Shown: in pieces, positions 61,445 to 64,000 of the stretch
Position numbering within the stretch: the stretch's first letter is position 1
Layout: each line of letters begins with the position of its first letter
NCBI RefSeq assembly: GCF_949628265.1
Contig: NC_088788.1
Location: 15,128,001 to 15,192,000 of the forward strand
Direction: 5' to 3'
Length of the DNA: 64,000 nt
DNA from: Cloeon dipterum
Taxonomy: Eukaryota > Arthropoda > Insecta > Ephemeroptera > Baetidae
Position numbers and translations under genes: made by a program
The notes under the pieces: generated by a model
The model's input: the letters and a program-made list of their open reading frames with translations, nothing else
Told to the model about the DNA's origin: nothing
The model's database searches: none

Positions 61445-64000
61445 CGCACGAATTATGTTGTGCCGCTAGCTCCGGGAGAGCGCTTTTGGCAACGCTCCTG
61501 CTCCGCGAAATATGACTTTATACGAAACGAGTGATAAACTGCTGCACGCAAAGCCGACTTAATTCCTCCACATGAATGCAAAGCCAAATTTAAGTGTTTA
61601 AAATGAAGCTGTTCGTTGGATAGGTTTCTGAATAGAATCTTTGAAGGCCTTCTTCGAACACGATTTTCACCATTTAAATTTGAAAATAATACTATTGGAA
61701 AAAACAAGACTTTGTCCTAGTTGATATAACTCGATCAGTTTGGGCGTATTCAGTGCGTCTTATATCATTTTCCTAACAAATAATAAGTCACATTAATAAA
61801 ATTAACAAATATCTTTGACAAAATTTCTACTCATATTTTTCGAAAATAGTTGTTAAATTTTACTTATTCTGGACTTTTTCTGTCTCCTATCTAATTTTTT
61901 CACCCTTACAGCAATCATTCAGTTGTTTCTTTACATTGGTGACAGTCATGAATTTCACGGGACTATTAATACATATATGTTATTCCCACCCAGGAAAGTA
62001 AAGATTAGAAAATGTCAACCATGCTACTTTTGATTTTTGCTGCTATCATATGATCCTAATGTTCCAACAAATATACTCATTGCAGTACGTTATATCGTCA
62101 GTTCCCAAGCCCCCTCCCCCTAAAAAGACCAATAAATAACGAAGATAAAACTAACGGCATGGGATAAAAATAATGTGTTTTTGATTAAAATTGGTGCATG
62201 TATTAATTGCTCTAATGGATGTATGGACAATCTGCATATATTTATCAGGTATAAATAAATCCTAGATTTGCCTATTTTACAGGAACTCAAAGCTATCATC
62301 TTTTTAAAAAATGGGATATTTTAGTTGAAGGAGCTTTTGCTACTTTTCTCTGGTGTCCAAATTTGTAGTTAGTAGGTCAAGGTCACTATAACGTGTACAA
62401 ATATTTGGATATAATGGAGGAAATTAAAAATTAAAATTTAGAATAGGCGAAAATGTTCCTCATTTATTTAATTTGGTGTCGGGTCCTAGTTACTCTTTAA
62501 GAAATTGCATGATTCTTGGAGAGCTAACAGATTTAACGATTTAAAATTGCTATAGATAAGAAAGCGAAGGAAATGATTGAATATAAAATGAATTATTAAA
62601 AAAGGGTGTGATCTTATTTGTTGCTAGATTCATTCGTCTGCTGTACCTGGACTGTTTCTGTCCCTCTCACTTTTCTTTTCTACACTTTGGACTTGGCAGA
62701 CTCCAGCTCAACGTTGCATATATGGAGCATTTAATTAGTCAAAACTCATAAAAATCCAATTCAGATCATAAACAAGTATTCACTATATGGTTTTGGTCTG
62801 AATTTTGTTATTAATTTTGATTTTGCATTGCGCACAAGAGCAGTTCTTACTGATTATTAATAAAGGACATCTCGGCTGGACATTAATTGCAATAGAATGG
62901 CTATGCGAGGCGGTGTCGACACGCTGGTGGTGCAACAAGCGATTGGCAGCATCGGAAGTCGTTAGATTGCGGTTTTCAAACGACCAACTGTCGCTTCGTG
63001 TCCGACAATTGCACATTTGCTATTCTTTTCATCCCATTGCTATGTGTTGAAACCAATTCGCTTTGCAATGAATAGAAAATCGATCAGAAATTGCGTCACA
63101 ATTCTTTCTCTTCCACTCGCGACAACAGTTGCGAAAATGATTAGAATTCGCGAGCAGTACAATTCAGGTCGTTAATTCAGATGGACGTCATCCGGCGGAC
63201 AAAGGAGCGAAAATGGAATCTGGCGCAAACAATCGGGAGAAAACGAAAGAATGCGACGGCAGAGTGAGAGAGGAAACAATAATGCTCAATTAAGGCCATC
63301 GCGCGCAGGCGGTGAAAGCTTCGTTAGCCGCGCTTTCCACCCGCTCGCTTGTAAATTGCTGCCAATTCAATCCTGGCTCAATTTTTTCGGCGACGAAGCC
63401 GATTTTCGACTGGAAAGCCAAGTTTGTTTAGGGCGAGGGCGACAAAGAAAAGAATAAACGAAAGACCGCGCCGTGTCGAGAGGCCGAATAAGGGCTATTG
63501 AAAACGAGAGAGCGCCTCTGCTTTGAATTCGCTCGTAATTTCTTTGCCAAGATTTGCAGCACAAACGACTGCCATCGATTTTCACAAGGGCTTAAAGTGT
63601 GCTTCAAATAAAAAGAGATAATTGCACGCTGGATGACGAGAGATTTGTAGACAGGAGAAATTACTCAAAAACTTCTTCGATTCGAACATGAAGCAATAAT
63701 TGCTGAAGACGATAAATGATTTTGCTGGACGTTTTTATTCTTTTACAATTGATTTTCAAAAGACAAGTTGAGCCACAGGGCTGCGCATATTAATACGCAA
63801 TTAGTTTTATTAACATTAAAAAGGTATATTTTTGTTTCTATCACATCAACAAATTTGCGTTAAATTATTTTAAGTGAAGCTTGTCCTTGAAAATAGCTAT
63901 TAGAATTGTGATTAGCACCAAAAGACGATTGTTTTGACCAATTTTTGCAAAATTCAGATGGTGTCAGAAGAAATATGATCTATATTTAATAATGAAAATA
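61445..64000. other. Non-coding right end, no gene recognised
   Basis: AT-rich, with GC-richer patches near 62.9-63.0 and 63.2-63.6 kb. No ORF with recognisable domain and no splice-consistent exons. May be intron of a gene continuing beyond the window. Confidence 0.4.

Overview
The window reads as nuclear DNA of an arthropod, most likely an insect. It has multi-exon genes with GT-AG introns (54 bp to about 8.4 kb), long AT-rich non-coding stretches, GC-rich island-like patches, and families typical of insects: an arylalkylamine N-acetyltransferase-like GNAT, chymotrypsin-fold serine protease homologs with signal peptides, and a BEN-domain protein carrying an N-terminal module common in uncharacterised arthropod proteins. 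There are no bacterial-style operons, and I found no CRISPR array, rRNA or confident tRNA. I cannot name the species.

Layout, left to right. 1-6.2 kb: no coding gene; a possible minus-strand 5' leader exon ends at 6237. 8.16-9.99 kb (-): two-exon DNAAF3 gene for cytoplasmic preassembly of axonemal dynein. 12.1-13.0 kb (-): three-exon insect AANAT-like N-acetyltransferase. 14.7-18.0 kb (-): nine-exon BEN-domain gene encoding 747 aa, with a tandemly duplicated internal exon and a NAGNAG acceptor; a palindromic MITE-like element lies just upstream. About 20.0-20.4 kb: decayed 3' end of a non-LTR retrotransposon. 24.1-37.3 kb (-): four-exon class A GPCR most like FFAR4/GPR120, with a probable untranslated leader near 39.05 kb. 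37.6-48.9 kb: no gene, but a 112-bp perfect inverted-repeat foldback element at 46.8-47.2 kb. 49.0-49.5 kb (-): broken leucine-rich-repeat gene. 50.0-54.4 kb (+): cluster of four serine protease homolog units in different states: a frameshifted last exon, one intact gene, one clear pseudogene carrying a MITE, and one doubtful gene. 55-56 kb: GC-rich island with a likely plus-strand leader exon. 57-64 kb: no confident gene; a tRNA-like SINE candidate lies at 56.9 kb and a GC-rich island with a possible cysteine-containing exon at 61.0 kb.

The genes do not form a pathway. The only functional cluster is the serine protease homolog array, where the readable units have lost catalytic residues. Non-coding DNA holds several repeat families visible within the window, notably a roughly 220-260 bp dispersed repeat present three times in the same orientation. 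Splice sites were placed by hand from GT/AG, reading phase and protein-family fit; for the BEN, GPCR, DNAAF3, AANAT and second protease genes all phases close and total CDS length is a multiple of three.
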